DNA of 64,000 bases from Paenibacillus sp. P25 (GCA_024704175.1 CP085629.1:1426001-1490000), one strand, 5' to 3'; counted from the stretch's first letter, positions 9,865 through 20,282 are shown. The notes: a model not told the origin generated them from the sequence alone. Made by a program: numbers and translations.

Positions 9865-10915
9865 CACCATCATCGGCGTCGGCGTGCTCCCGCTCCCCTT
9901 GTTTGCGGTGGAAGCGGCGAATACGGGGGCGCCGCTCGTTACGTCGCTGGCCATTCTGTTAGCTTATTTCGGCTTATGGCTCGTTACGAAGCTCGGCATG
10001 CGTTTCCCGAACCAGTCGATTATTCAATACAGCGACACGCTTATCGGCAAATGGCCGGCTTGGGTCGGCAGTCTGCTGATTATCTGCTTCTTCGGAATCC
10101 TTACTTCCCTGGCCGCGCGTGAATTCGGAGAAGTGGTCATCACCTCGGTTCTGAAAAAGACGCCGCTCGAGGTCACCGTCATCGTCATGCTGATCCTTGC
10201 CACATTCTCCACCCGCAACGATGTAACGACGTTTACGTACATTCATCATTTTTACCTGCCGCTCATCGTGTTTCCGGCTGTCCTGATCGTGGCCCTCTCT
10301 TTGAAAAATGCGGACACCATTCATCTTCAGCCGCTCTGGGGGAACGATCCGCCGCACATGATCAATGGCGTGCTCGTCGTCGCCGCTTTGTTCCAAGGCT
10401 CCTTTATCTACACGATGGTGATTCCGGCCATGCGTCGTCCGGATCGGGCGCTCATCGCGAGCTTCTGGGGGATGGTGATCGCCGGGGGCCTGTATCTATC
10501 CATCGTGGTGGCCGCGGTGGGCGTGTTCGGCTCGGAGGAAACCGGCAAGCTGCTCTGGCCTACGCTGGAGCTGGCCAAAACGACAACCCTGCCCGGCAAT
10601 ATCCTCGAGCGGCTGGATGCGGCTTTTCTTGCCGTTTGGGTTACCGCGGTGTTTACGACACTGTTTTCTTCGTATTATTTCACCATCCATTCCTTAAGCA
10701 AGAAGCTGGGGTTGCGGGATCATAGGTCGCTGTCGATGTTTGTGCTGCCCTTCTTATTCGCCGTGGCGATGGTTCCGCAGAACGTGCTCCATATGTATGA
10801 GATTATCAGCATTGTCGGAAAATGGGGGCTGGTCTTAACCATTCTTTATCCTCTGCTGCTGTTTATCGTAGCGGTCATCCGCAAGAAAAGGGGGATTCCG
10901 ATGGGGGGCGGCTAA
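9812..10915 (+). CDS. spore germination receptor subunit B (GerB family permease)
   Basis: 367-residue intact membrane protein of the amino acid/polyamine/organocation-type endospore germination permeases, the B subunit thought to take part in germinant recognition. About ten hydrophobic segments; the N-terminus includes IISTIIGVGVLPLPLF. GAAGGAGG lies seven bases before ATG 9812, which fixes the start even though it sits inside the end of the A gene. The C-terminus is short and basic (RKKRGIPMGGG). The C subunit follows directly. Confidence 0.93.
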   Translation: MEYPRQVTAIQAAAVIISTIIGVGVLPLPLFAVEAANTGAPLVTSLAILLAYFGLWLVTKLGMRFPNQSIIQYSDTLIGKWPAWVGSLLIICFFGILTSLAAREFGEVVITSVLKKTPLEVTVIVMLILATFSTRNDVTTFTYIHHFYLPLIVFPAVLIVALSLKNADTIHLQPLWGNDPPHMINGVLVVAALFQGSFIYTMVIPAMRRPDRALIASFWGMVIAGGLYLSIVVAAVGVFGSEETGKLLWPTLELAKTTTLPGNILERLDAAFLAVWVTAVFTTLFSSYYFTIHSLSKKLGLRDHRSLSMFVLPFLFAVAMVPQNVLHMYEIISIVGKWGLVLTILYPLLLFIVAVIRKKRGIPMGGG

Positions 10916-10920
10916 ACTAT

Positions 10921-12145
10921 AAGAAAGGGGGCCTCCCTCTCCTTCTCTTGTTGTGCTGTCTCACGCTAACCGGCTCGCTGGGACCGGATGGAAATCGAGG
11001 AACGGGCCGTGGTGCTCGGCATCGGGATCGATAAGGCGGAGCCGGAGGCGGAGAACAAAGAGTCGGAAGTCACCCATCTGCACGGGTCTCTGCCTTCGCC
11101 GAAAGGCGATATGCTCCGGGTCAGCATCCAGATTGCCGTTCCCGGCCGCATTCCGCTTGGTCCCGGCGGCGGCTGGCGGCGGAGGGGAATGGGCGGCGGA
11201 GGCGGGCAAAATACGGTTTGGGTCGTGGACGGCGTAGGTCATACCATTGACGACGCGCTGAATAATCTGCAGCGGCGCATATCGCCGCCGCTTTTTTACG
11301 GGCATCTGCGGATCATTGCCATTAACGAGGAAGTGGCGAAGAAAGGTATTGCCAATTTGAACGATTTCTTTCGCCGCAATCCCGATGTCCGCCGGATGAA
11401 CTGGATGTTCATCAGCGAGGACAAGGCTTACGATCTGATGAAGGCCTCGCCCCAGCTGGAACGGATCCCTACGATTTACCTGATGAACACCATGGATGAA
11501 TCCGTCAAGATGGGCCGGTTCCCCAACGATTTCGTAGGGATTTTCTGGAGTGCTTCCTCGGCGAAAGGAAAGGAAGGGTATCTGCCCTACATCAGGCTGA
11601 AAACGAAAGATACGGTGGAGCTCAGCGGCCTGGCATTTTTCAAGGATGATAAAATGGTCGGCAAGACGGCGCCGCTGGAAATCCCTCTGTATATGGGGAT
11701 TGTCGGCTTGAATCCGGCGGGCGGGCAGGCCTTCATGAAAATTCCCGGCAGCTCGGAGTTTGTGATGTTCGGGGCAAGGAACCGCAAATCGCTCATTAAG
11801 CCTTCGATCCGCAACGGCAAGCCGCAAATCTCGGTTAAGATCTACCTGGAGGGCAACATGCTCGAGAAATCGAACGAACAGGTGCGCCTTTCGAACGACG
11901 TGATCAAGGTAGCGGAGCAGCAACTGAGCAAAAATGCGCTCAAGGGGTACCAGGATTTAATTAAAAAGACGCAGGAGAAGGGATCGGATATTTTCGGATT
12001 CGGCGAATATATCCGGGCGAAGGAATGGCGATACTGGAATAAAGAAATCCGGACGAAACAAAAATGGCAGGAAATGTATAAAGAGCTAGCCGTTGATGTC
12101 AAAGTTGAAATTCATATCCGCCGAATCGGAATGAAAGCAAGATAA
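10921..12145 (+). CDS. spore germination receptor subunit C (GerC lipoprotein), frame break in the lipobox
   Basis: C subunit of the germinant receptor, a lipoprotein on the outer face of the spore inner membrane. The long frame reads from MEIEERAVVLGIGIDKAE (10988) to 12145 and shows the GerC fold pattern (ISPPLFYGHLRIIAINEEVA, FRRNPDVRRMNWMF). The signal peptide lies just upstream in another frame (PLLLLLCCLTLTG). Removing one C from GGCTCGCTGGGACC at about 10975 joins them as LTGCWDRMEIEE, the canonical lipobox. The start codon upstream is unclear; GGAGG-like sequence is poor and GerB may overlap. The break is more likely a sequence error than a loss of lipidation. Confidence 0.85.
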
Positions 12146-12183
12146 GGCACTGGGCGTGAAGGCTTGAAGGGGAGGAGACGGCA

Positions 12184-12393
12184 ATGGCATCGGGATTTTC
12201 CATCGGTTACTTGAATTTCACGGCGTTTTTGCTGCTTCTCTCCGGCATTGGCATGCTGCGTCTGGATGTCAAAAGCTACGAGAAAGCGAAAATGGAGAAG
12301 GAGCGCAAAACAGCCCGGTTCCTGGGATGGTTCAATATCGCGCTTGGCATCGTCGTATATATCGGGGATTGGATTTACCGCAATACCGTTTAG
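12184..12393 (+). CDS. small two-helix membrane protein behind gerABC
   Basis: 69 residues with two hydrophobic helices (LNFTAFLLLLSGIGMLRLDV and FNIALGIVVYIGDWI) joined by a charged loop (YEKAKMEKERKTARF). GGGGAGGAG lies upstream of ATG 12184. It follows gerC by 38 bases in the same direction and is probably the last gene of the germination operon. Such small proteins are often found behind ger operons (it resembles the CLC_0170-type family), and small GerD- or subunit-like roles have been suggested; no function can be assigned here. Confidence 0.75.
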   Translation: MASGFSIGYLNFTAFLLLLSGIGMLRLDVKSYEKAKMEKERKTARFLGWFNIALGIVVYIGDWIYRNTV

Positions 12394-12403
12394 GAGGTTT
12401 TTC

Positions 12404-12432
12404 TTGACTAATCCGGGAGCTTGAGCTAAGAT
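12404..12432 (+). promoter_or_regulatory. sigma-A-type promoter for the fluoride riboswitch transcript
   Basis: TTGACT (12404-12409), a 17-base spacer and TAAGAT (12427-12432). Transcription would begin near 12440, just before the aptamer. Confidence 0.6.
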
Positions 12433-12445
12433 GATGTCCATAAGA

Positions 12446-12531
12446 ATGGGGCGATGGAGTTCGCCGTAACCGCCCGCGGGCTGATGACTCCTACCAGCGT
12501 TTGAATCGGCTGGTAGGGGTCTGTTTTTTTG
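12446..12531 (+). promoter_or_regulatory. fluoride (crcB-type) riboswitch with terminator
   Basis: The aptamer shows the conserved pattern GGGGCGATGGAGTTCGCC, then AACCGCC and GCTGATGACTCCTACC, which matches the fluoride riboswitch class. The 3' part CTACCAGC (12491-12498) pairs with GCTGGTAG (12509-12516) ahead of a seven-T run, forming an expression-platform terminator that shares the conserved CTCCTACC end with the aptamer. Fluoride binding should prevent the terminator and switch on the downstream gene, a CLC-type channel of the fluoride-specific class. Confidence 0.93.
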
Positions 12532-12557
12532 TTGCGACGAGGGGGATGGAAGTCAGG

Positions 12558-13874
12558 ATGTCTGATGGAAGCAGGGGTAGCGGATTTGTTAAAGAAAGAT
12601 GGGGGACCTTTAGTTTATTCAAACGGGTCCTGTTTGGAGCGCTGGTCGGGCTGCTGGCGGGATCTGCATCCGCCATTTTCTTGATCAGCCTGGAGGCGGC
12701 GACGGAGCTTCGAACCGCACATCCATGGCTCTTGTTTTTGCTGCCGGCGGGAGGAGCCTTGGTCAGTTACTTCTATATGAAGTATGGCAAGAACAGTGCC
12801 AAAGGGAACAACCTGATTCTGGAGCAAATCCAGGGGGAAGGAGGGCATTCCTCTGCGGATGACACCGCTCGTGCTGGCCGGGACGGTGCTGACCCATTTG
12901 TTCGGAGGCTCCGCCGGGCGGGAGGGGACGGCGGTACAGATGGGCGGCGCCTGTCCGAAGCGCTGGGACAAGCTTTCCGCATTGGTGCGCCGGACCGTAA
13001 AATCCTGCTCATGTGCGGAATCAGCGGCGGCTTCGGCTCCGTCTTCGGCACGCCGCTTGCCGGGACCATGTTTGCTCTGGAAGTGGTCGCCATCGGGCTT
13101 ATCCGGTATGAAGCATTGATTCCCTGTTTTACGGCCAGTTACGTAGGACATCTGGTGACCACAGGGTTATGGAAGGTGCAGCACGCCCATTACTCGGCCG
13201 GAGCGGTTCCGGAATTAAGCTGGCTCTTGCTGCTCAAAGTCCTGCTCGCCTCCGCGGTCTTCGGATGGATGAGCCTTATCTTCAGCGAGCTGACGCATGC
13301 GATGAAGCGGTGGTTCGCCCGGCTGTTCCGCCATCCGGTTGTGAAGAGCGCCGCCGGGGGTGTCATCATCATCGTCTTGGTCTATGCCGCCGGGACGCGG
13401 GATTATATCGGGCTCGGGCCGCCGCTGCTCTCCCAGTCGTTTACCGAAGCGGTATCGCCGGCGGCTTTCTTATGGAAAACGATCTTTACCTCCATTACAC
13501 TGGGAGCCGGATTTCAAGGCGGGGAAGTGACGCCGCTCTTCGTGATCGGCTCGACGCTCGGCCATGCGCTGGCCGGATGGCCGCAGGTACCCGCTCCGTT
13601 CTTCGCCGCCCTCGGGCTGATCGGCGTCTTCTGCGGGGCCACGAACACGCCGGTCGCGTGCTTTCTGATGGGAATCGAGCTTTTCGGCTCGGAGGGAGCG
13701 GTATACATGTTTATCGCGTGCATCGTCAGCTATTATGTCTCCGGTCATTCGGGGATTTATACCTCCCAGCAGATCGGCGTTTCCAAGCGGCCATGGATCA
13801 TCGTCCCGCCGGGCAGTACGCTGGCTTCATTCCGAAGTGAAAGGGAGCGCGGGACGGATACCAAGGAACGTTAA
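12558..13874 (+). CDS. CLC-F-type fluoride/proton antiporter (two frame breaks)
   Basis: CLC-family membrane protein. The fluoride riboswitch upstream and the motif [15 protein letters not shown], as in fluoride-specific CLC-F proteins, point to fluoride export rather than chloride transport. A second signature is [19 protein letters not shown]. The frame leaves at about 12845 (GGAGGGC; one G extra, or two missing), continues in frame 1 as [21 protein letters not shown], and returns at about 12955 (GCC-TGTCC; one C missing) as LSEALGQAF. The original frame stays open through the gap by chance. I prefer ATG 12558 with GGAAG five bases upstream; ATG 12546 is also possible. About 438 residues. 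Confidence 0.9.
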   Translation: MSDGSRGSGFVKERWGTFSLFKRVLFGALVGLLAGSASAIFLISLEAATELRTAHPWLLFLLPAGGALVSYFYMKYGKNSAKGNNLILEQIQGEGGHSSADDTARAGRDGADPFVRRLRRAGGDGGTDGRRLSEALGQAFRIGAPDRKILLMCGISGGFGSVFGTPLAGTMFALEVVAIGLIRYEALIPCFTASYVGHLVTTGLWKVQHAHYSAGAVPELSWLLLLKVLLASAVFGWMSLIFSELTHAMKRWFARLFRHPVVKSAAGGVIIIVLVYAAGTRDYIGLGPPLLSQSFTEAVSPAAFLWKTIFTSITLGAGFQGGEVTPLFVIGSTLGHALAGWPQVPAPFFAALGLIGVFCGATNTPVACFLMGIELFGSEGAVYMFIACIVSYYVSGHSGIYTSQQIGVSKRPWIIVPPGSTLASFRSERERGTDTKER

Positions 13875-13908
13875 ACGGGCAAAGGCCGTATGCTTCAACA
13901 GACGAAAT

Positions 13909-14799
13909 TCAGTCGAACATGAAATCGAACCGGTCGTATTTTTTGCGAAACTTGCCCGGAGGCATGCCGAAATATTTCCGGAACACTTTACTGAAATAGT
14001 TCACGTTCATGTAGCCGATGCTCTGGGCGATGTCGTCCAGGGAACGTTCTGTGTTGCTGAGCAGCTCCACCGCTTTCTCCATCCGTTTGCGGGTGAGATA
14101 TTCAATCGGCGTTTTACCGACCATACGGCGAAACAGTCTGATCAAATAATATTTCGAAATGCCGAGCGTTTCGGCCAATTCGTCCAGGTGGGAGATTTCG
14201 CAGTACCCTTCGTCCAGCAGGCGTACGGCCCTTGCGATGACTTCGGGCCAAACGACGGGGGTGCTGTAGCCTTTACAGAACCGGTACAATTCCATTAGAA
14301 ATTGATAAGCCATCATCGACAGCCTATAGGTGTCGGTGATTTTTTTTGTTTTGGCCTCCTGAAACATATGCCGCAAATGCCGAATCGGCTGAGAGTGCTC
14401 GGTGAGAATCAGAACCGGTCCCAGCGTACCGATGATATGATTCCAGCATTTTTCGGCTTCGGGGCCGTCGAAGGAAATAAACAAGCATTCGTAATGACCG
14501 CTGTCCTCCGGCATGTAATAGTGATAGTCCGAAGCAAACGGGACAAGGAAAGCCTTGCCCTGATCGAGTGGAAATACCCGGTCCCCGATGCGGATTTCGG
14601 CATACCCGGATACGGTATATTGAAATAAATACGCGCCCCCGACGTCTTTTCTCGTAAACCCTTTAAAGCTGTAGTCTGATGTCTTGGTCTCGAGGCCGAT
14701 GGAGTGGACGGAAACGGCCAGCGGAATAACCGCTTCCTGAAACCGGAAGATGAAACTCGATTTTTCATTGATTCCCTTCAAACGCCGAAACCCTCTCAT
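13909..14799 (-). CDS. AraC-family transcriptional regulator
   Basis: 296 residues, intact. An N-terminal cupin-like sensing domain (ending about residue 160; YTVSGYAEIRIGDRVFPLDQ) is followed by two C-terminal helix-turn-helix motifs (LDELAETLGISKYYLIRLFR and LDDIAQSIGYMNVNYFSKVF). This is the sugar-responsive AraC/XylS type. It is divergently placed to the GH110-like gene, with about 170 bases between, and probably controls that locus. No start-proximal Shine-Dalgarno is strong, so a later Met may be used. Confidence 0.9.
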   Translation of the reverse strand: MRGFRRLKGINEKSSFIFRFQEAVIPLAVSVHSIGLETKTSDYSFKGFTRKDVGGAYLFQYTVSGYAEIRIGDRVFPLDQGKAFLVPFASDYHYYMPEDSGHYECLFISFDGPEAEKCWNHIIGTLGPVLILTEHSQPIRHLRHMFQEAKTKKITDTYRLSMMAYQFLMELYRFCKGYSTPVVWPEVIARAVRLLDEGYCEISHLDELAETLGISKYYLIRLFRRMVGKTPIEYLTRKRMEKAVELLSNTERSLDDIAQSIGYMNVNYFSKVFRKYFGMPPGKFRKKYDRFDFMFD

Positions 14800-14971
14800 G
14801 TGTGGAGTATTTGTAAAGCAATATATTACCCTTTTAGAACAACATCGTTAATTGCCCGCCTATATTCCTGTTCATATAATTGTAAGTAAGCGGTTGCTGG
14901 TGGAACCGGGTTCAAAGGACAATAAAGTGCATTTTATTTCACATTATATCAAAAAGGAGACAGACGACAAC

Positions 14972-16712
14972 ATGTTGATCCGCGCCGAGGATTTCGGCAT
15001 CGTTCCGGATTCCCCGGAGGATGTCACGCTTGCCGTGTATCGGGCTATCCAGCAATGCCGGGAAGTCGAACGTCCGACGCTCGTCTTTCCGAAGGGTACC
15101 TATCACTTCAAGCCGGAAAAAGCGTTTGAGAAGCAGCTGTTCATTACCAATCACGATCAAAAGGGACTACTTAAAATTGCTTTTCCCTTGATAGGGATGG
15201 ATGATCTGACGATCGACGGACAAGGATCGGAGTTTGTTTTCCATGGCTCAATCATTCCGTTCCTCGTTGAAAACAGCCGGACCGCCCAGCTACGCCATTT
15301 TACGATCGATTGGGAGCGCCCGATGTTCGAGCAGGGCGAATTCATTCGCGCGACGCCCGATTCGTTCGACATTCGGCTGTTCAACCCGCATTACGAATGG
15401 AGCGGCAACCGGTTGACTGTGGAGTATGACGGGAAGAAGGAAGCCATCTGGGGGATTCACGAGGTCGACCCGGAGACCGGGGCGCACGTCTACGGCGGCT
15501 GGCGACCGGCTCAGCTGGGGCAGCTTCAAGAAATTTGAGCTCGAGGAAGTCGGAAGGGGCGTCATCCGGTTTTCCGGAGAGCTGAGACACATTCCCAAGC
15601 CGGGAAGCGGAGCCGCTATGAGGCTGGGCCGCCGGGAGCACCCGGGTATTTTCCTCAAAGACTGCAGCGGTCGCCTCGTCAAAGATGTTACCGTTCACCA
15701 TGCTCCGGGGATGGGGCTTGTCGCCCAACGATGTGCCGATATTGCTTTGCACGGTTTCAACGTCATGCGGAGGCCGGGGGCAGGCCGGTGGGTTACGGCT
15801 ACGGCGGATGCTGTGCACTTCACGTACTGCCGCGGCCAAATCGAGCTCGAGCATTGCCTGTTCGAAAACCAGCTGGATGATCCGCTGAATGTCCACGGCA
15901 TTTATGCCCGGATCGAGGAATGTTTATCCGGAGACACTCTGCTCGTCCAATTGATTCACGACATGCAGGTCGGCGTCGACATCGCAAGTCCGGGCGACAC
16001 GATTCAATTTGTCGATAACGGTTCGCTGCTTGCTTATGCCGAGGCCGCCGCAGCATCCGTGGAAAAAATTGAACGCCCGCTACACCCTCATCCGCTTTGA
16101 CCGCCCGTCGCCGGACACCGTCAAGGCCGGAGATGTGCTGGAAAATCTAACGTGGAGCCCCGATCTGACCGTCCGTCACTGCACGTTCCGTTCGAACCGT
16201 GCAAGAGGGTCGCTGATCACGACACCGGGCAAGGTGCTCGTTGAGCACAACGTGATCAGTGCCCCCGGAGCGGGAATCAAAATATCGGGGGATGCGAACA
16301 GCTGGTACGAGTCGGGTGCCGTTAGGAATGTCGTCATCCGCAACAATACGTTTCTCGACTGCAATTACTGTTATCCCGACTGGGGAAAGCGGTCATCGAC
16401 ATCGATCCGGAGATCGAACACCCCGAGCGGTATTCCGAATGCTATCACCGCAATATCCATATCGAGCATAACGAGTTTCATACATTCGATTCCGCGATCG
16501 TTTCCGGCCATTCGGTGGACGGCTTCGTATTCCGGCATAACCGGATTCGCCGAAGCGGATCGTACCCTCCCAATACCGGCCGGGTATACGCTATCGAGCT
16601 CGCCGCAAGCCGCAACGCGGACATTACCGATAACGTCGCCGACGACGGGTCTTTCATGGCTTTGGTCGGGACCAACGTGCTCAACGGCTTGACGAAAGCG
16701 AAAACGATGTAA
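14972..16712 (+). CDS. right-handed beta-helix glycosidase, GH110-like (three frame breaks)
   Basis: Right-handed parallel beta-helix protein resembling GH110 alpha-1,3-galactosidases: a pectate-lyase-like N-terminal coil (LVFPKGTYHFKPEKAF), then DDLTIDGQGSEFVFHGSIIP, HFTIDWERPMFEQGEFI, and later helix rungs (LTVRHCTFRSNRARGSLI, VLVEHNVISAPGAGIKISGD, VVIRNNTFLDCNYCY). No signal peptide is visible, so it may be cytoplasmic. ATG 14972 follows AAAAAGGAG. Breaks: about 15500 (base extra), about 16068 in AAAAAA (one A extra, restoring EKLNARYTLIRFDRP), and about 16386 in GGGG (one G missing, restoring KAVIDIDPEIEHPERY). About 579 residues. Family assignment is by remembered pattern, not by search. 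Confidence 0.7.
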
Positions 16713-16754
16713 GACGGCGGGAATCACAATTCCTATGGAAGTGGGGACCGGACG

Positions 16755-17715
16755 ATGCAACAGCTTGCAGAAGAAGGGAAAAGAGCGATTCCTTTGAAGA
16801 AGAGCCGCTCGCACCGTGCGCTGAGGAGGCTTAGGCAGGACTGGCGGCTGTACGTGCTCATTTTTCCGGTAATCGTTTATTTTATCGTCTTTCATTATGT
16901 ACCGATGTACGGCATTCAAATTGCGTTTAAGAACTTTATCGCGGTCGACGGCATCTCCGGCGGTCCCGTGGGCGGGCTTCGACCATTTCAGGCGTTTCTT
17001 CAACAGCTATTACTTTTGGAGGTCGCTGCGCAATACGCTCGGCATCAGCCTGTACGAGCTGGCCGTATCGTTTCCGGTCCCGATCATCCTGGCGCTTATG
17101 CTGAACGAGGTGAGAAGCGAGCCGTTCAAACGGTTCGTCCAAACGGTCACATACGCTCCCCATTTTCTATCGACTGTGGTCGTCGTCGGCATGATCGGGC
17201 TGTTCCTTTCGCCGAGCGGCGGTCTCGTGAGCCATTTGCTGAAATGGTTCGGCATCGCTCCCGTTCCTTTCATGACCGAGCCGGGCTGGTTCAAGTCGAT
17301 CTTCGTATGGTCCGGCGTCTGGCAGCAGATGGGGTGGGGCTCGATTATTTACTTGGTCGCCTTATCCGGCGTGGACCCTCAGCAGCATGAAGCGGCGATC
17401 ATGGACGGGGCGAACCGCCTGCAGCGTGTGCTTCACGTCAATATCCCGGCGATTATGCCGACGATCGTCATCCTGCTGATCCTGAACATGGGCTCGATCA
17501 TGAGTGTAGGCTTCGAGAAGGTGTACCTGATGCAGAACTCCAAGAACATCGAGGCGTCTGACGTCATTTCGACCTATGTATACCAAACCGGGATCCTGGG
17601 CTCGCAATACAGTTACGCGGCGGCGATCTCGCTGTTCAATTCGGTCATCAACTTCGTCCTGCTCGTCGGCGTCAACGCGGTTGCCCGTCGGGTGAACGAA
17701 ACGAGCCTGTGGTGA
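16755..17715 (+). CDS. sugar ABC transporter permease, LplB type (one frame break)
   Basis: Inner-membrane permease of a CUT1-type carbohydrate importer. Starts MQQLAEEGKRAIPLKKSRS with a basic N-terminus and first membrane segment LYVLIFPVIVYFIVFHYVPM. After a break at about 16970 (GGTCCCGTGGG, base extra) it reads WAGFDHFRRFFNSYYFWRSL, and the EAA motif region is EAAIMDGANRLQRVLHVNIPA. Ends VNETSLW, typical of LplB/YtcP partners. Followed 13 bases later by the second permease. No ATPase gene is nearby; such systems often share an MsmX-like ATPase (family knowledge). Confidence 0.9.
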
Positions 17716-17728
17716 GGAGGGGACCCCG

Positions 17729-18615
17729 ATGAAACACGAGACGTTCGGCGACCGCCTGTTCGGAACGGTGAATACCGTTTTCCTTACACTGATTGCATTC
17801 ATTGTCATTTATCCGCTGATTTTCGTCCTGATCGCTTCTTTGAGCGAACCGGCTGAAGTCCTGAACGGCGAGGTATGGCTGTATCCGAAAGGCGTGCATT
17901 TCCATGCTTACGAGCGGATATTGGAGCAGGACGAAGTGATGAACGGCTACTGGAATACCATCGTGTATACGGTTACGGGCACAGCGGTCAATATCGTTAT
18001 GACGGTGCTCGCCGCGTATCCGCTGTCACGGGGCCGGTTCGCCGGCAAGGGCGTCATTACGGCGTTTATGGTGTTTACGATGTTTTTCAGCGGCGGGCTC
18101 ATTCCGACGTATTTGCTCGTGAAGCAGCTCGGCATGGTCGATACGATCTGGGCGATGATTATTCCCGGGGCGGTGTCCGTCTACAATATCATCATCATGC
18201 GAACCTTCTTCCAAACGGGCATCCCGAAGGAAGTGCAGGAGGTCGCCCATATGGACGGCTGCAACGATTTCCAGCTGCTGCGGATCATCGTGCTTTGCCG
18301 CTGTCGATGCCGATTATCGCGGTCATGATATTGCTGTACAGCGTGGGCCACTGGAATTCGTACTTCAGCGCGCTTATCTATTTGTCCGACCGCGGCATGT
18401 ACCCGCTTCAGCTGTTTTTGCGCGAGCCGCTTGTGCAAAATCAGACGTTCGAGACGATCGCTTACTTTAACGAAGATTTGACGAAGCGGATGATGGAGGC
18501 GGAAGCGATCAAATATGCGGCGGTGATTGTCGCAAATTTGCCGGTGCTGCTGCTGTACCCGTTTCTGCAAAAGTATTTTGCCAAAGGCATGCTTGTCGGC
18601 GCTATTAAAGGCTGA
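17729..18615 (+). CDS. sugar ABC transporter permease, YtcP type (one frame break)
   Basis: Second permease of the CUT1 importer, with six membrane segments. N-terminus MKHETFGDRLFGTVNTVFL; the EAA loop reads EVQEVAHMDGCNDFQLLRIIV. At about 18293 (ATCGTGCTTTGCC) one base is missing; beyond it the frame resumes as LPLSMPIIAVMILLYSVGHW and ends with FAKGMLVGAIKG, the usual YtcP C-terminus. GTGAGGAGGGG precedes ATG 17729. It works with the permease and binding protein on either side. Confidence 0.91.
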
Positions 18616-18660
18616 TGCTTTACAATCAAAAATGGGCAACCCCAAGAGGAGGTCAACGAA

Positions 18661-20268
18661 ATGGTACATCGCAGAAACCTGGCGCTGGTCATGGCCGGCG
18701 TGCTCTCGCTGTCGCTGATTATGTCCGCCTGCAGCAAGTCCGCATCGAACAAAGATAATCGCGGGACAGCGGGTCCGGCGGAAGGGAACGTGAACGCGTC
18801 GGGCTTTCCGATCGTCAAGGAGCCGATCAAGCTGACGTTTTTCGCCAGCAAGTCCGCATCGAATCTCGGGAACTGGAACGAGGCTTTGGTTTGGCAGGAG
18901 TATAAGAAGATGACGAACATCGATGTCGACTTCCAGCTCGTTCCGGTGGAGGCGCTGGCCGAGAAGCGCAATCTGGCATTTGCAAGCGGCACGTCGCCGG
19001 ATGCATTTCATACCGCCCGGTTATCTTCGGTCGATTTGGCCAATTACGGCGACCAAGGCTTGCTCATCCCGCTGGGTGGCCTGATCGACAAGTATGCGCC
19101 GAATTTGAAGCAAATCATGAGCAAATACCCCGAAGTAAAAAAATCGCTGACGATGCCCGACGGTAAAATTTACTCCTTCCCCACGCTGCAGGATCCCGAG
19201 TTTTTGTCCGGCATTATCGGCTCGCAAATGTGGATCAACAAAAAGTTCCTCGACAAGCTCGGCATGAAGGAACCGGAAACGACAGAGGATTTGTATAACT
19301 ATTTGGTAGCGGTCAAGACGAAAGACCCGAACGGCAACGGGAAAGCGGACGAGGTGCCGTTTGCCGCCGTCGGTCTTACACTCATCTATGATCAGCTAAA
19401 GGGCGCTTGGGGACTCGGCAACCGCGGCAATATGCATCCGAGGGTGGACGTCGATCCGGCCTCGAACAAGCTTCGCTTCATTCCGGCCGATCCGCGGAAT
19501 AAAGAAGTGCTGCAGTTTTTAAACCGGCTTTATAAAGAAGGGTTGTTTTACAAGGATGCCGTGACCGTGAACGGCAACGAAGTGAATGCGATATACCCGC
19601 AAGGCATTGTCGGCGCATCCATCGGTCTCAATCCGAACGCGACGATCGCCGGCGTATCCGGTTATGTGGGCGTCGGGGCGTTGAAGGGGCCGCACGGGGA
19701 CCAGATCTTCTCCCGCGCAAGGTCGTTTATGATCCTGCCCGGGGGCTTCGCGATCAGCAAGTCGAACAAATACCCGGAAGCCACCGTGCGTTGGATCGAC
19801 TACTTCTACAGCGACGAGGGCAACAAGCTGTTCCGGCTCGGAGTGAAGGATGTCAGCTATGTCGAAAAGGACGGTAAGGTGGAATGGGCCGAACCGCTCA
19901 AGAAGGATCAGAGCCAAATCGGCAAATATGTCACATGGGCGGGCGGCTGGTACCCGAGTATGGATCGGCAAAAGTACGTGCTGGCTTCGGAGAACGATCC
20001 GGAAAACCTGAAGGTATCGGAAAAAATCAAACCGTTTTATCCGAAGGAAGTATGGCCTGAATTTACATATTCGAACACGGAAGCGGCCGAATTCAAAGCG
20101 CTGGAGACCGATATTTTGAAATACGTCGATGAAATGAGCACCAAGTTCATCACCGGAGACGCGCCGTTCAGCCAGTGGGATACGTATGTCGCTACGCTGA
20201 AGAAGATGGGGCTCGACCGGTATATGAGCATCTACGAAGCCGCTTACAAGCGGTACCAGGCGAACTGA
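18661..20268 (+). CDS. extracellular sugar-binding lipoprotein of the ABC importer
   Basis: 535 residues, intact. Lipoprotein signal with basic start MVHRRN, hydrophobic core and lipobox LIMSAC (Cys near residue 24), followed by the Ser/Asn-rich linker usual in Paenibacillus. The body matches the LplA-like family 1 solute-binding proteins: MTNIDVDFQLVPVEALAEKR, ASGTSPDAFH, WINKKFLDKLGMKEPETTEDL and KTKDPNGNGKADEVPF. It would present an oligosaccharide to the two upstream permeases. The length, about 100 residues above simple SBPs, fits the LplA subgroup. Confidence 0.93.
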   Translation: MVHRRNLALVMAGVLSLSLIMSACSKSASNKDNRGTAGPAEGNVNASGFPIVKEPIKLTFFASKSASNLGNWNEALVWQEYKKMTNIDVDFQLVPVEALAEKRNLAFASGTSPDAFHTARLSSVDLANYGDQGLLIPLGGLIDKYAPNLKQIMSKYPEVKKSLTMPDGKIYSFPTLQDPEFLSGIIGSQMWINKKFLDKLGMKEPETTEDLYNYLVAVKTKDPNGNGKADEVPFAAVGLTLIYDQLKGAWGLGNRGNMHPRVDVDPASNKLRFIPADPRNKEVLQFLNRLYKEGLFYKDAVTVNGNEVNAIYPQGIVGASIGLNPNATIAGVSGYVGVGALKGPHGDQIFSRARSFMILPGGFAISKSNKYPEATVRWIDYFYSDEGNKLFRLGVKDVSYVEKDGKVEWAEPLKKDQSQIGKYVTWAGGWYPSMDRQKYVLASENDPENLKVSEKIKPFYPKEVWPEFTYSNTEAAEFKALETDILKYVDEMSTKFITGDAPFSQWDTYVATLKKMGLDRYMSIYEAAYKRYQAN

Positions 20269-20282
20269 CGAGGAGGGCTCTC

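Noticed and set aside
12501..12557. TTG at 12501 as the start of the CLC-F gene
   Set aside because: It lies inside the riboswitch terminator stem and has no ribosome site; ATG 12558 (or 12546) fits better.
13735..14298. Plus-strand frame opposite the AraC regulator
   Set aside because: Antisense shadow; the minus-strand AraC domain is clear and intact.
16755..20268. A missing ABC ATPase gene as evidence of a broken transporter
   Set aside because: CUT1 importers of this LplB/YtcP type in Firmicutes normally lack a linked ATPase and share an MsmX-like one.
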